Shown here: positions 27,653 through 33,974 of the stretch, piece after piece
Numbering within the stretch: position 1 is the first letter of the stretch
How the letters are laid out: the number at the start of each line of letters is the position of its first letter
Source of the DNA: Vibrio penaeicida
GTDB taxonomy: Bacteria > Pseudomonadota > Gammaproteobacteria > Enterobacterales > Vibrionaceae
Length of the DNA stretch: 64,000 nucleotides
Direction of reading: 5' to 3'
Assembly: GCF_030689305.1 (NCBI RefSeq)
Contig: NZ_JAUYVM010000002.1
Location: 558,001 to 622,000, forward strand
The notes under the pieces: generated by a model
The model's input: only the letters and a program-made list of their open reading frames with translations
The model's database searches: none
Told to the model about the DNA's origin: nothing
Position numbers and translations under genes: made by a program

Positions 27653-28843
27653 ATGTATCCTAAAGCGATTTTTTTAATTGTATTTCTAGTACTTAGTAGC
27701 CATAACGCGCTCGCGTATATCTCTGTCCCTAAAACAGTAACGCAAGGCAAATCAGTACATATCAGTGCATCTATGCAAGTTCACGGACTTACGAGGTCTT
27801 GCAGTGTAAAGGTGACAGACAAAGGAAGTTTTACTGCTCACGTAATGCCATTTCTTTCGGAACTGGAAGTCTATTTTGGTCAAAATTTCACGTTCAATAA
27901 GCTGGGCACTAAAAATGTTGAGCTAGAATGTGACGGATGGGTATTAACAAGAAGCTCGTTTAAAGTGGTTAAGCCTAAAGTTACGCCTAAACCAGAAATA
28001 ACGATTCACTACCCACAAGGAATATACAGTGGGGATTACCATGATTTAAAAGTAACAACCAAATACGCTAAACAGTGCAAACTTTGGTACCACGAAAATA
28101 TTTCTTCTCCTGAATCCTTTGGAACAAGTTTCAAAAAAGATAATCTGACTTATCTCCTTAGAAACAATCAAAGCCCTACGAAATATGTCATAAGGGTTGA
28201 GTGTTCTGGGGATGGAGGGGCATCGACAAAAACACATAATCTCAGTGTACTGAAAAAGGGACCAAGTAATACCGACCCTAAAATCACTTCATTTTTAAAC
28301 GGCAACGTGATTAATGGAAATACTAAGCTTTATTGGGGAACTCGAAACGTAGATAGCTGTAAACTGCGAAAGGGAAGTATTGAAAGTAATGTATTAAAAT
28401 CTAACCCTGTGGGCTATCCGGTAAGCGTTCCTTTCGGAGGCCAAAGGTTTGAATTGACGTGTAAAAAAGGTTCTAAGTCGGCTAAGAAATCATTATTCGT
28501 ACCAAGACCTAAAAGCCGATCCACAGTTTCTTTTGAAAGCGTCGCTCGCTTTAGCAAAATATCTGAGCCACTAAACCTTCACTATCAAACGTTACTGGAA
28601 TTAGGTGTTGACCTACATGAGAGCAAATATACGATTGAGCATGTGAATATCGATGCGAATACAGAAAAAGATTTATTAGTTTTCGATACCAGCGCGAATA
28701 CACTGCAAGTTATCTTAATTGGAGATAATGGCGAAATCTCAGCTCGTGTTACTCAGTTTGGGTTTAACAACATTGAAGACGTGCATTCTATTCTTGTAAC
28801 CGACGAAAAGAACATTATGGTGAATAAGGTTGAGCTTAGGTAG
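27653..28843 (+). CDS. Secreted protein with tandem Ig-like beta domains, function unknown
   Basis: A 396-residue exported protein. The signal peptide covers residues 1-21 (FLIVFLVLSSHNALA). The mature part contains three to four cysteine-paired beta-sandwich-like units (for example CSVKV..ELECDG, CKLWYHE..RVECSG, CKLRKG..ELTCKKG), each with a Cys near its beginning and another near its end, typical of Ig-like repeats stabilised by disulfides. The C-terminal 90 residues differ and carry no Cys. I recognise no family. The Fur-type box is just upstream, suggesting iron-responsive surface or binding function as a guess. A strong terminator follows. Confidence 0.65.
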   Translation: MYPKAIFLIVFLVLSSHNALAYISVPKTVTQGKSVHISASMQVHGLTRSCSVKVTDKGSFTAHVMPFLSELEVYFGQNFTFNKLGTKNVELECDGWVLTRSSFKVVKPKVTPKPEITIHYPQGIYSGDYHDLKVTTKYAKQCKLWYHENISSPESFGTSFKKDNLTYLLRNNQSPTKYVIRVECSGDGGASTKTHNLSVLKKGPSNTDPKITSFLNGNVINGNTKLYWGTRNVDSCKLRKGSIESNVLKSNPVGYPVSVPFGGQRFELTCKKGSKSAKKSLFVPRPKSRSTVSFESVARFSKISEPLNLHYQTLLELGVDLHESKYTIEHVNIDANTEKDLLVFDTSANTLQVILIGDNGEISARVTQFGFNNIEDVHSILVTDEKNIMVNKVELR

Positions 28844-28862
28844 CAACCCAACACTCAAAAGT

Positions 28863-28892
28863 AAGGTCTAGACGGTGTCTAGACCTTTTTTG
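28863..28892 (+). terminator. Intrinsic terminator after the Ig-like secreted protein gene
   Basis: Perfect 11-bp stem AAGGTCTAGAC / GTCTAGACCTT with a three-base loop and six Ts. It sits between convergent genes. Confidence 0.9.
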
Positions 28893-28894
28893 TT

Positions 28895-29437
28895 TTATAC
28901 CGGTACAGCGTTGGTAGTGACAGGAGGAGTAGGGGGTACATCAAAAAGCTCTGCAATCTCTTCTAGCTTGTAACTTGATTGAACAGGAACCCGTATAAGT
29001 TTGATACCAGCACTTTCGCAAGCATGTTCAACTAGTTCGTCACGTTTAATACGAGACACTTTTTGATGTGAGGCGTCGTCTAGTTCAACTGTAAATAGAA
29101 TCTCTAGCGTCTTTGGGCAACACAACACGTAGTCGAAATGTTTCGCACTGATCTGGTTAAAAGCGATACGCCATTCCTTTTTTTTGTATAAACCTTTCTT
29201 TGGAGAAATGACATCAGCGATACGAACTTTGCTAAACACACGGTATTTGCTACCAATCGCATTATCAAGTGCATGAAAGAAGGAGAGTTCTGCTTTTGTC
29301 GTAAGGTACTTTCTAGGTTGATACTGATACTTATTTGTTGATTTAGAAGCGCCTTTTCGGTTTTTACCAGCGGCGAGCTTAAAAGATAAAACGATAATAA
29401 ATAAAAAAACCAGAAGAGTTAGTTGGAGTATTGTCAT
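28895..29437 (-). CDS. DUF2726 domain protein with N-terminal membrane helix
   Basis: A 180-residue protein. Residues 3-20 form a transmembrane helix (ILQLTLLVFLFIIVLSF), followed by a basic linker and a DUF2726 domain from about 50: AELSFFHALDNAIG, FDYVLCCPKTLEILFTVELDD, KRDELVEHACESAGIKLIRVP. The D..ExD spacing is reminiscent of the PD-(D/E)XK nuclease fold to which this domain is related, but catalytic activity cannot be judged. Proteins of this type occur singly near mobile regions and chromosome termini. It ends in a proline-rich tail. Confidence 0.75.
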   Translation of the reverse strand: MTILQLTLLVFLFIIVLSFKLAAGKNRKGASKSTNKYQYQPRKYLTTKAELSFFHALDNAIGSKYRVFSKVRIADVISPKKGLYKKKEWRIAFNQISAKHFDYVLCCPKTLEILFTVELDDASHQKVSRIKRDELVEHACESAGIKLIRVPVQSSYKLEEIAELFDVPPTPPVTTNAVPV

Positions 29438-29670
29438 AAACCTAGCCTGAGTAGTTGTTTTGACTCACGATTATGAAATGCGTTTATATAGAGAGAAAGA
29501 ATCATTAATTTGGAATGAGATAAGGTTCAAACGAATTTGAGCTTACTGAGAAGGGTTTAAATAGACAAAAGTATCAGAGACCTACAAGCACTGATGACCA
29601 GTTAGCGCTTAGAGCAACTACCTTTAACTGAAGGTAGGAGAGGATTTAGGGTTCTGACACTTGGGTTTCT

Positions 29671-29880
29671 TCATTGGATCGCCTCCACAAAATCGCGGAG
29701 TTTATCGACATAGGTTTGCTCAGGTTGAGCCAGGCGTTGCTCCAGGTCCTGGACTTCGGTTTCGAGATTACTGATTGTTCGGCTGGCTTCGTCTTGGTTG
29801 TCGCTGGACTCGACGCAAAACTCAGAAATGGCAGTTGCCCATTCGCGAATGATTTCTAATGGTTTAGTGAATTTTGATAG
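29671..29880 (-). pseudogene. Orphan coiled-coil coding remnant
   Basis: On the minus strand a 70-codon open frame without a start codon reads KPLEIIREWATAISEFC, then EVQDLEQRLAQPEQ and a C-terminal DKLRDFVEAIQ before TGA. The residue pattern is that of a genuine coiled-coil protein tail. An ATG overlapping the stop begins a 16-codon frame (MKKPKCQNPK). It abuts the transposase remnant to its right. I do not recognise the parent protein. It is probably the 3' remnant of a gene cut by the neighbouring insertion or deletion. Confidence 0.45.
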
Positions 29881-29894
29881 ACGCTAAACCGCAC

Positions 29895-30130
29895 CCTTGA
29901 AACCAGTCGTGATGAGAGCCATCAAATTGGATCAGTTCACCTAAGCAGTCTCTGCGATAACGAGGTTGATAAACTCGAGGTTTTCTTTTGGAATGTGAAA
30001 CCCAAAGGGCATCAGCGATCATCCATTGGCGAAGCGTTTCCAAGAATGAATGTGGCATCTCGGCGCTTTAACTTATTGTTTAACACATCTTGGATAATGG
30101 AGAAACGTTGCAATTCATCGTAACTAACAT
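29895..30130 (-). pseudogene. ISNCY-type transposase remnant
   Basis: Two frames on the minus strand together give the start of an ISNCY-type transposase. First comes a helix-turn-helix beginning (SYDELQRFSIIQDVLNNKL) at about 30128-30040, then, after a frame break, RRDCLGELIQFDGSHHDWF at about 29950-29900, which contains the first Asp of the DDE catalytic core. The remaining catalytic domain is missing. It is therefore a decayed, non-functional fragment lying just left of the dif-associated element. Confidence 0.65.
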
Positions 30131-30207
30131 CCTAAATACCTCCAAGCAAGCATAGGACAGATTCACTTGGAAATATTAGGACATTATCGCTTTGGGTTTA
30201 CACTCTA

Positions 30208-30240
30208 AGTGCGTATTATGGATGTGACGTTATGTTGAAT
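30208..30240 (+). other. Left dif-like attachment site (attP1-like)
   Basis: XerC-like arm AGTGCGTATTA (one mismatch to the dif arm), an 11-bp centre TGGATGTGACG, and XerD-like arm TTATGTTGAAT (one mismatch). The expanded centre, compared with 6 bp in dif, resembles CTXphi attP1, whose XerC and XerD sites are also further apart than in dif. Confidence 0.75.
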
Positions 30241-30289
30241 GTTTAGTCGTCAGTACCTTAGCGCCAGCACTGGCGACCGCCAAGGGCGC

Positions 30290-30319
30290 ATTTACACATA
30301 ACGCGCATAATGCGTCACT
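30290..30319 (-). other. Inverted second dif-like site (attP2-like)
   Basis: On the minus strand the arms read AGTGACGCATTA and TTATGTGTAAAT around a CG-rich centre (TGCGCG overlapping the arms' edges). Each arm is the dif arm with one inserted base. It lies 49 bp from the left dif-like site in opposite orientation, with a CGCCAG/CTGGCG hairpin (30262-30275) between them. A single strand could fold so that the two sites pair. Confidence 0.7.
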
Positions 30320-30341
30320 AAGGCTATCAGGCAAGAAGAGA

Positions 30342-30375
30342 AAGCCAGTATGTTAACCACATACTGGCTTTTTTG
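30342..30375 (+). terminator. Strong hairpin terminator inside the element
   Basis: Perfect 11-bp stem AAGCCAGTATG / CATACTGGCTT with a seven-base loop and a T run. No rightward gene ends just before it within the element, so it may instead insulate the element from rightward chromosomal transcription, or terminate a transcript crossing the attachment junction on the circular form. Confidence 0.75.
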
Positions 30376-30392
30376 TTTTTCGGCTTACCGTG

Positions 30393-30468
30393 CCTCTCCG
30401 CGCTAAGTCGCGGAGACTGAGCAGCGTGCGCGGAGAGGGGCGGAACCCCCGTCCTGTATTACGGGGGT
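30393..30468. other. Hairpin cluster, candidate replication origin or packaging signal
   Basis: CCTCTCCGCGC (30393-30403) pairs with GCGCGGAGAGG (30428-30438). An alternative inner stem pairs CTCCGCG (30396-30402) with CGCGGAG (30409-30415), so two mutually exclusive hairpins are possible. Next, ACCCCCGT (30445-30452) pairs with ACGGGGGT (30461-30468). This GC-rich block contrasts with its AT-rich surroundings and has no coding sequence. In filamentous phages such stems serve as (+) or (-) origins or the packaging signal; which applies here is not determinable. Confidence 0.55.
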
Positions 30469-30526
30469 AAATTCCACCTAACTATCAGCCTTCGCGGTTC
30501 TTAGTGCTTTAAGTGCTCGTATGTAG

Positions 30527-30730
30527 TTAGGTTTTTACTACAGTTAAATTTCCGCCTTCATCCAAGTCTACCTTTATGTTTCCTTTTGCAAATTCCCCTA
30601 ATAGAAAATGGATGATGTCAGGCTCTCGAACAAAATCCTTTTTTTTCATCGTTAATTCGAAAGAGCGCTCTTTCAATGCTTCCGCTTCACTGGTTTTGAT
30701 ACGTACACTTTCAATTAAAGACTTCTTCAT
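30527..30730 (-). CDS. Small regulator-like protein of the satellite
   Basis: A 67-residue protein (MKKSLIESVRIKTSEAEALK, then a helical stretch and a hydrophilic tail ending NLTVVKT). The short N-terminal beta-like segment followed by two helices suggests a ribbon-helix-helix DNA-binding fold, but this is pattern reading only. It is the downstream gene of a leftward pair, 19 bp after the 63-residue protein. The inverted repeat CCTAACTA/TAGTTAGG (30477-30484, 30525-30532) brackets its stop. Confidence 0.6.
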   Translation of the reverse strand: MKKSLIESVRIKTSEAEALKERSFELTMKKKDFVREPDIIHFLLGEFAKGNIKVDLDEGGNLTVVKT

Positions 30731-30749
30731 CAGTGACTTGCCTTCTTTT

Positions 30750-30941
30750 TTAACGGTTAGAGTCTGTTTTTTTATGGATCATGTCAGCCTTTGCTTCTTG
30801 TAGGTACTTCTCAAATAGGAAGTTGGCAACATCAGTCCATCTCACGGATTCTTTTGTCTCGTAGCTTACATCTATAGCGATTCTTTCAAGCTTCATTTTT
30901 GTCGCTTCACTGACTCTTAGTGACGTGTATTTTTTGGTCAT
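30750..30941 (-). CDS. Ribbon-helix-helix-like repressor candidate (RstR position)
   Basis: A 63-residue protein starting at 30941, MTKKYTSLRVSEATKMKLER. The strand KYTSLRVS followed by two helices is the ribbon-helix-helix signature. An in-frame extension up to 31043 would run through the repeated operator-like DNA and has unusual composition, so the internal ATG is preferred. It is divergent from the replication operon and occupies the position of RstR in CTXphi/RS1, implying a phage-type repressor. It would act on the repeats immediately upstream. Confidence 0.65.
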   Translation of the reverse strand: MTKKYTSLRVSEATKMKLERIAIDVSYETKESVRWTDVANFLFEKYLQEAKADMIHKKTDSNR

Positions 30942-30977
30942 GTTTATCCCTAATGTGTGATTGCGTTCATGTATTTT

Positions 30978-31057
30978 AGTATGCATGTAACAAATAGATG
31001 AGTGCATTCTTGCATGCATTCTTGTGTTGTATTTTTCTATCAAAATAACATTGTATG
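30978..31057. promoter_or_regulatory. Operator-like repeats in the divergent promoter region
   Basis: Between the leftward repressor candidate and the rightward rep operon there are two exact direct repeats of TGCATTCTTG (31003-31012 and 31015-31024), and three related copies of a TATGCATG/TTGCATGC/TATGCAAG core (about 30979, 31010, 31053). Clustered repeats in a divergent promoter are the expected target of a ribbon-helix-helix repressor. Confidence 0.55.
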
Positions 31058-31074
31058 CAAGTATATCTAAATCG

Positions 31075-31275
31075 ATGACTAAGGTTTTTTACGACATGAT
31101 GCCCGACCATTCCGTTTCCGTCCTGCTGGACGGGGAGTGGGATTTGTTTAAATCGTATATCAACCTAACGCAATACTGTGATTCTCATTACCATGAATAT
31201 CAGTTGGTCGACATTACCAACACGACGTATCAACAACGCATAGACTTGGGGGTGTTCGATGACTACAGCCTCTAA
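31075..31275 (+). CDS. Small protein preceding the replication initiator
   Basis: A 66-residue acidic protein, MTKVFYDMMPDHSVSVLLDG onwards, ending VFDDYSL. Its stop lies 17 bp inside the rep gene start, indicating translational coupling. It has no recognised domain. Position in front of rep suggests a role in copy control or in assisting initiation, which is inference only. The start could also be the next ATG at 31096. Confidence 0.6.
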   Translation: MTKVFYDMMPDHSVSVLLDGEWDLFKSYINLTQYCDSHYHEYQLVDITNTTYQQRIDLGVFDDYSL

Positions 31276-32413
31276 GCTTCTTGAAAAGTACTCGCCTAAA
31301 TCAAACGATGGCATTCACATCGATTACCTGTGCTTTACCTTTAAATTAAAGGATCTCCGTCACTGCTTTTATGCGATTGGCGACAGGTCGCCCGAGAACA
31401 AGTTCACGCCTTCACGTAAATCTTTACTTAAGCGCACTTGGACGTCACCTCAGTTTCCATCGCCTCCGCAACTCAATCCCATTACGGCTAATTCTCCCAA
31501 TGACATTGATTCTGTTAATGATTTCTATCGTCGGGTGAATCACGATTATTATGAGCAATGCCTTCGTATTTTCGTTAATCAGGTTCTTGGGCTTTCGCTT
31601 TCCGCTCCTAGGGGATTGGGCTTTCAATTCTATGAAGACTCTATGAACCTTCTGTCTCCAGATGGGGCGGATTACTGTGGCAAGCTGGGTATCGGCGGAA
31701 ATCAAGAAACCGTGCACCTCCAGATTAACGCGACAGGGTGTAAGCACATGTTCAACCGTTCACCTGCTTTTGTAATTCACGATTGGCTGTCTAATGTGCT
31801 GGGTGTAAAGGCGTTGTCACGTATCGACCTTGCTTATGATGATTTTGACGGGGTCTTTGACTGTGACTATGCCATGAAAGCGGTTTATGACGATGCATTC
31901 AGAACTGCGGTTCGTGGTCGCTCTCCGAGTGTGGAGCCTGATAATAAATTCTCGATTGATTTTAGTACGGGTGAGAAACGCTATAGCAAGGAGCAGCTTT
32001 TAATTGGCTCTCGGACATCTCGTGTGTACTGGCGAATCTACAACAAAGCACTTGAACAGAACTTATCAGAGACGGGGCTTATATGGTATCGCTCTGAGGT
32101 TGAGCTTAAGAAGTGGGACATTGACGCATTGCTTAATCCTGCTGGCGCGTTCGCTGCCATCAATGACTTCTCGGCATCCATTGCCACTTCTGAGGCGTTT
32201 GACACCAAGCCTAAAGCCAGCAAGCGAGCGGCTTTGGATTTGCTTTCTAAAGCGTATTGGCTCAAGCGCCAATACGGTCCAACACTGAACTCTTTAATTA
32301 AATTTCACGGCGGTCGACTAGACCAGGTCATGGGGCTACTCCATCGAGGGGGCAACCGATTTGATTTGCCTGACGTTTACGGGCGGCTGGTCAGTGAAAT
32401 ACTCAAAACGTAA
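31259..32413 (+). CDS. Replication initiation protein, Rep_trans family (RstA/Cri-like)
   Basis: A 384-residue protein with the ordered motifs of the replication initiation factor family used by filamentous phages and small rolling-circle replicons: IDYLCFTF (21-28), TVHLQINATGC (151-161), RIDLAYDDF (188-196), the RIYNKALEQ segment (259-267) with the likely DNA-nicking tyrosine region, and WYRSEVELK (276-284). Such proteins nick the double-strand origin and stay covalently attached. RstA of CTXphi/RS1 and Cri of TLC have this role at the same map position. Sequence is intact and the gene is therefore likely functional. Confidence 0.85.
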   Translation: MTTASKLLEKYSPKSNDGIHIDYLCFTFKLKDLRHCFYAIGDRSPENKFTPSRKSLLKRTWTSPQFPSPPQLNPITANSPNDIDSVNDFYRRVNHDYYEQCLRIFVNQVLGLSLSAPRGLGFQFYEDSMNLLSPDGADYCGKLGIGGNQETVHLQINATGCKHMFNRSPAFVIHDWLSNVLGVKALSRIDLAYDDFDGVFDCDYAMKAVYDDAFRTAVRGRSPSVEPDNKFSIDFSTGEKRYSKEQLLIGSRTSRVYWRIYNKALEQNLSETGLIWYRSEVELKKWDIDALLNPAGAFAAINDFSASIATSEAFDTKPKASKRAALDLLSKAYWLKRQYGPTLNSLIKFHGGRLDQVMGLLHRGGNRFDLPDVYGRLVSEILKT

Positions 32414-32435
32414 CTTGGCTTAGAAGGATATCACC

Positions 32436-32657
32436 ATGTCAGCTGTTCAATATTACACACCGGATACCGCGTCTACTCACCACTTGAGTACGTCTCGCTT
32501 GATGCAATTAACCCGTCCAACGGGGAAAACGCGTTTTGTTAAACGAGGGGATGAGGTTCACTTATTGGTGTTCTTGGATGATGGTCAGGAACTGCCTTTT
32601 CTTCGTGTGTCTGTTGATTCTTTGATGAAAGCGGCGGCTCACTATGAAGCCTCATAA
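32436..32657 (+). CDS. Small protein following rep
   Basis: A 73-residue protein with a good ribosome binding site (GAAGGATATCACC). Residues 20-60 look beta-rich (TGKTRFVKRGDEVHLLVFLDD), compatible with a small beta-barrel such as a phage single-strand DNA-binding protein, but no diagnostic motif is visible. It overlaps the next gene by 14 bp. Genes right after rep in filamentous phages often encode the ssDNA-binding protein, so that is the leading guess. Confidence 0.55.
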   Translation: MSAVQYYTPDTASTHHLSTSRLMQLTRPTGKTRFVKRGDEVHLLVFLDDGQELPFLRVSVDSLMKAAAHYEAS

Positions 32658-33264
32658 CACATTTCTTATTCCTACTTTTACTCATGAGGAGCGCGTCAGG
32701 AACGGGCGTCGGGGCGCTATCATTGCTGGGTATCACCCTTACTCTAAGGATGAATTGGCTTTCGTGTGTGCGTCTTATGGTCAGCTTAGCTTTCCAGCGA
32801 TAGCTAAGAGGTTAGGGCGGTCAACAACGTCAGTGAAGACTAAAATCACTAAGCTGGTTAAGTCTGGCGTGTTGAGCCATCAACCATCACGTTACAGCAA
32901 TCCTTACTCTGAGGTGGAAGAGCGTTTTATTATCGATAACCAGAATCGGCTATCACTTCTGCAAGTCGCTTCTCGTTTGGGGCGCTCTCGTGAATCTGTT
33001 AAAGAAAAAGCCCGTAAGCTTGGGGTTAGCTACATGAAGATTGGGGAGGATTCACCCGTTTGCAATTTGACGTCCAGTGACGTCGAAATGATGCGAGAAC
33101 TTAATGACCTTGGTTTAACGTATCGAGAGATAGCACGCAAGTTTGAAGCGGACGAAAGCCATGTTCGTAAGTTGTGCTTGTTCCAAACCCGTCTTTATCA
33201 GGATAAGTCGGATTACTTAGATGCCATACGCCGCCAGTCCAGCGCCATCGATGCTCGAAACTAA
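32644..33264 (+). CDS. Protein with three tandem helix-turn-helix units
   Basis: A 206-residue basic protein containing three similar units: residues 33-72 (PAIAKRLGRSTTSVKTK), 88-127 (QVASRLGRSRESVKEKARKL) and 142-180 (REIARKFEADESHVRKL). Units one and two are clearly related to each other (RLGRSxxSVKxK) and resemble SANT/homeodomain-like HTH repeats. It overlaps the preceding gene and is the last gene of the rep operon. I do not recognise it in RS1, CTXphi or TLC. It could regulate, bind the origin or attachment hairpin, or antagonise a helper phage; none is shown. Confidence 0.65.
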   Translation: MKPHNTFLIPTFTHEERVRNGRRGAIIAGYHPYSKDELAFVCASYGQLSFPAIAKRLGRSTTSVKTKITKLVKSGVLSHQPSRYSNPYSEVEERFIIDNQNRLSLLQVASRLGRSRESVKEKARKLGVSYMKIGEDSPVCNLTSSDVEMMRELNDLGLTYREIARKFEADESHVRKLCLFQTRLYQDKSDYLDAIRRQSSAIDARN

Positions 33265-33534
33265 TAATCAAAACTCGCTTTTGATTTATCGTAATTCGCA
33301 ATTGATTCCACCCCGACAGGGATAAGGGCACGACGAGCACTCAACATGGTCGTCGTGGTCTGTTGCCCGATACCCGCGAAGCGGTGCTGACTCCAGTTAA
33401 CCCTGAAAACCTTCCTTCCTGCTAAGCCTGCCTTCCAGAGACTCAACGCACCCAAAGGCGGGTCATCCCACTGGAACACGATAAACGTTCTTTGCTATCA
33501 TAATTAAACCAGGACAAACCGGTATTAAGGGGAA
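33265..33534. other. Non-coding region of the satellite before its last gene
   Basis: 270 bp without a credible gene. It contains the inverted repeat CACGACGA (33329-33336) / TCGTCGTG (33350-33357), and has higher GC than its flanks. It ends with a strong ribosome binding site, AAGGGG, for the following small gene. It could hold a promoter or a second origin. Confidence 0.4.
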
Positions 33535-33783
33535 ATGATGGCAATTACAATCCGAGACACAACAGAGCATGAACAAATGCTTTCGGACTTAAAAAAGCAA
33601 ACTGATACATCAACAATGAGTAAAGCGCTAATCAAAGGTGGTTATGATGCTTTGGAGTATCGAGATTTGTATTTGAAGGAGCGCTATAAGAATGAACAGC
33701 TTAGACGTAAGCTGAATCTCAATGAAAAGGCTGTTTCTGTTTATCTTGATGCTTTGGACGATCTTAAACGAATCGGCTCTTAG
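33535..33783 (+). CDS. Small helical protein whose stop codon overlaps dif
   Basis: An 82-residue protein (MMAITIRDTTEHEQMLSDLK at the start, then an all-helical, charged part with KERYKNEQLRRKL). The N-terminal strand-like MAITIRDT followed by helices again suggests a ribbon-helix-helix protein with a coiled coil. TAG (33781-33783) shares two bases with the dif XerC arm, so the end of this gene is created or fixed by the integration site. The adjacent ATG at 33538 is an equally good start given the AAGGGG site. Confidence 0.65.
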   Translation: MMAITIRDTTEHEQMLSDLKKQTDTSTMSKALIKGGYDALEYRDLYLKERYKNEQLRRKLNLNEKAVSVYLDALDDLKRIGS

Positions 33784-33809
33784 TGCGCATTATGTATATT
33801 ATGTTAAAT
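33782..33809 (+). other. Chromosome dimer resolution site dif (chromosome 1 type)
   Basis: XerC arm AGTGCGCATTA, six-base centre TGTATA and XerD arm TTATGTTAAAT. To my knowledge this differs from the V. cholerae chromosome 1 dif at only one central base, and both arms are perfect. It is the site where XerC/XerD, activated by FtsK, resolve chromosome dimers. The satellite ends exactly here on its right side, so a functional dif is retained after integration. Confidence 0.93.
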
Positions 33810-33974
33810 AAGATATTAAGCTACGTAAGAACTATGCTTTTCCTTTGTCCTATCCCACCAAAATTTGAGCTATTTAACCATAATCCTATTTACCATAAAA
33901 TAGCTAATAATCATTACTTTAATCAAAGATTAAGACATGATTATTAGCGTTACGATAAACTCGTATTTCGCGAC

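Larger units (their letters stand above)
30208..33809 (+). mobile_element. Xer-type integrated satellite element at dif (RS1/TLC-like)
   Basis: About 3.6 kb bounded on the left by a dif-like sequence and on the right by a full dif. Gene order is: attachment sequences, hairpin-rich non-coding region, two leftward small regulators, then rightward genes including a Rep_trans-type rolling-circle initiator. That order parallels RS1 and CTXphi (attP, ig, rstR leftward, rstA rightward). There is no integrase or transposase, consistent with use of host XerC/XerD. There are no coat, pIII-like or Zot-like morphogenesis genes, so if mobile it should need a helper filamentous phage. The general class is known from V. 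cholerae; this gene set I do not recognise as a described element. Confidence 0.8.

Noticed and set aside
29674..29859. 61-codon rightward frame as a gene
   Set aside because: The opposite strand carries a more convincing coiled-coil coding remnant in the same bases, so the rightward frame is its shadow.
30750..31043. 97-residue form of the leftward repressor candidate
   Set aside because: The extra 34 codons run through the repeated operator-like DNA and encode a His/Met-rich sequence unlike the RHH domain. The internal ATG at 30941 is preferred.
30208..33809. Reading the dif-linked element as a complete filamentous prophage
   Set aside because: No major coat, pIII-like or Zot/pI ATPase gene is present in any frame, so it can only be a satellite or remnant.
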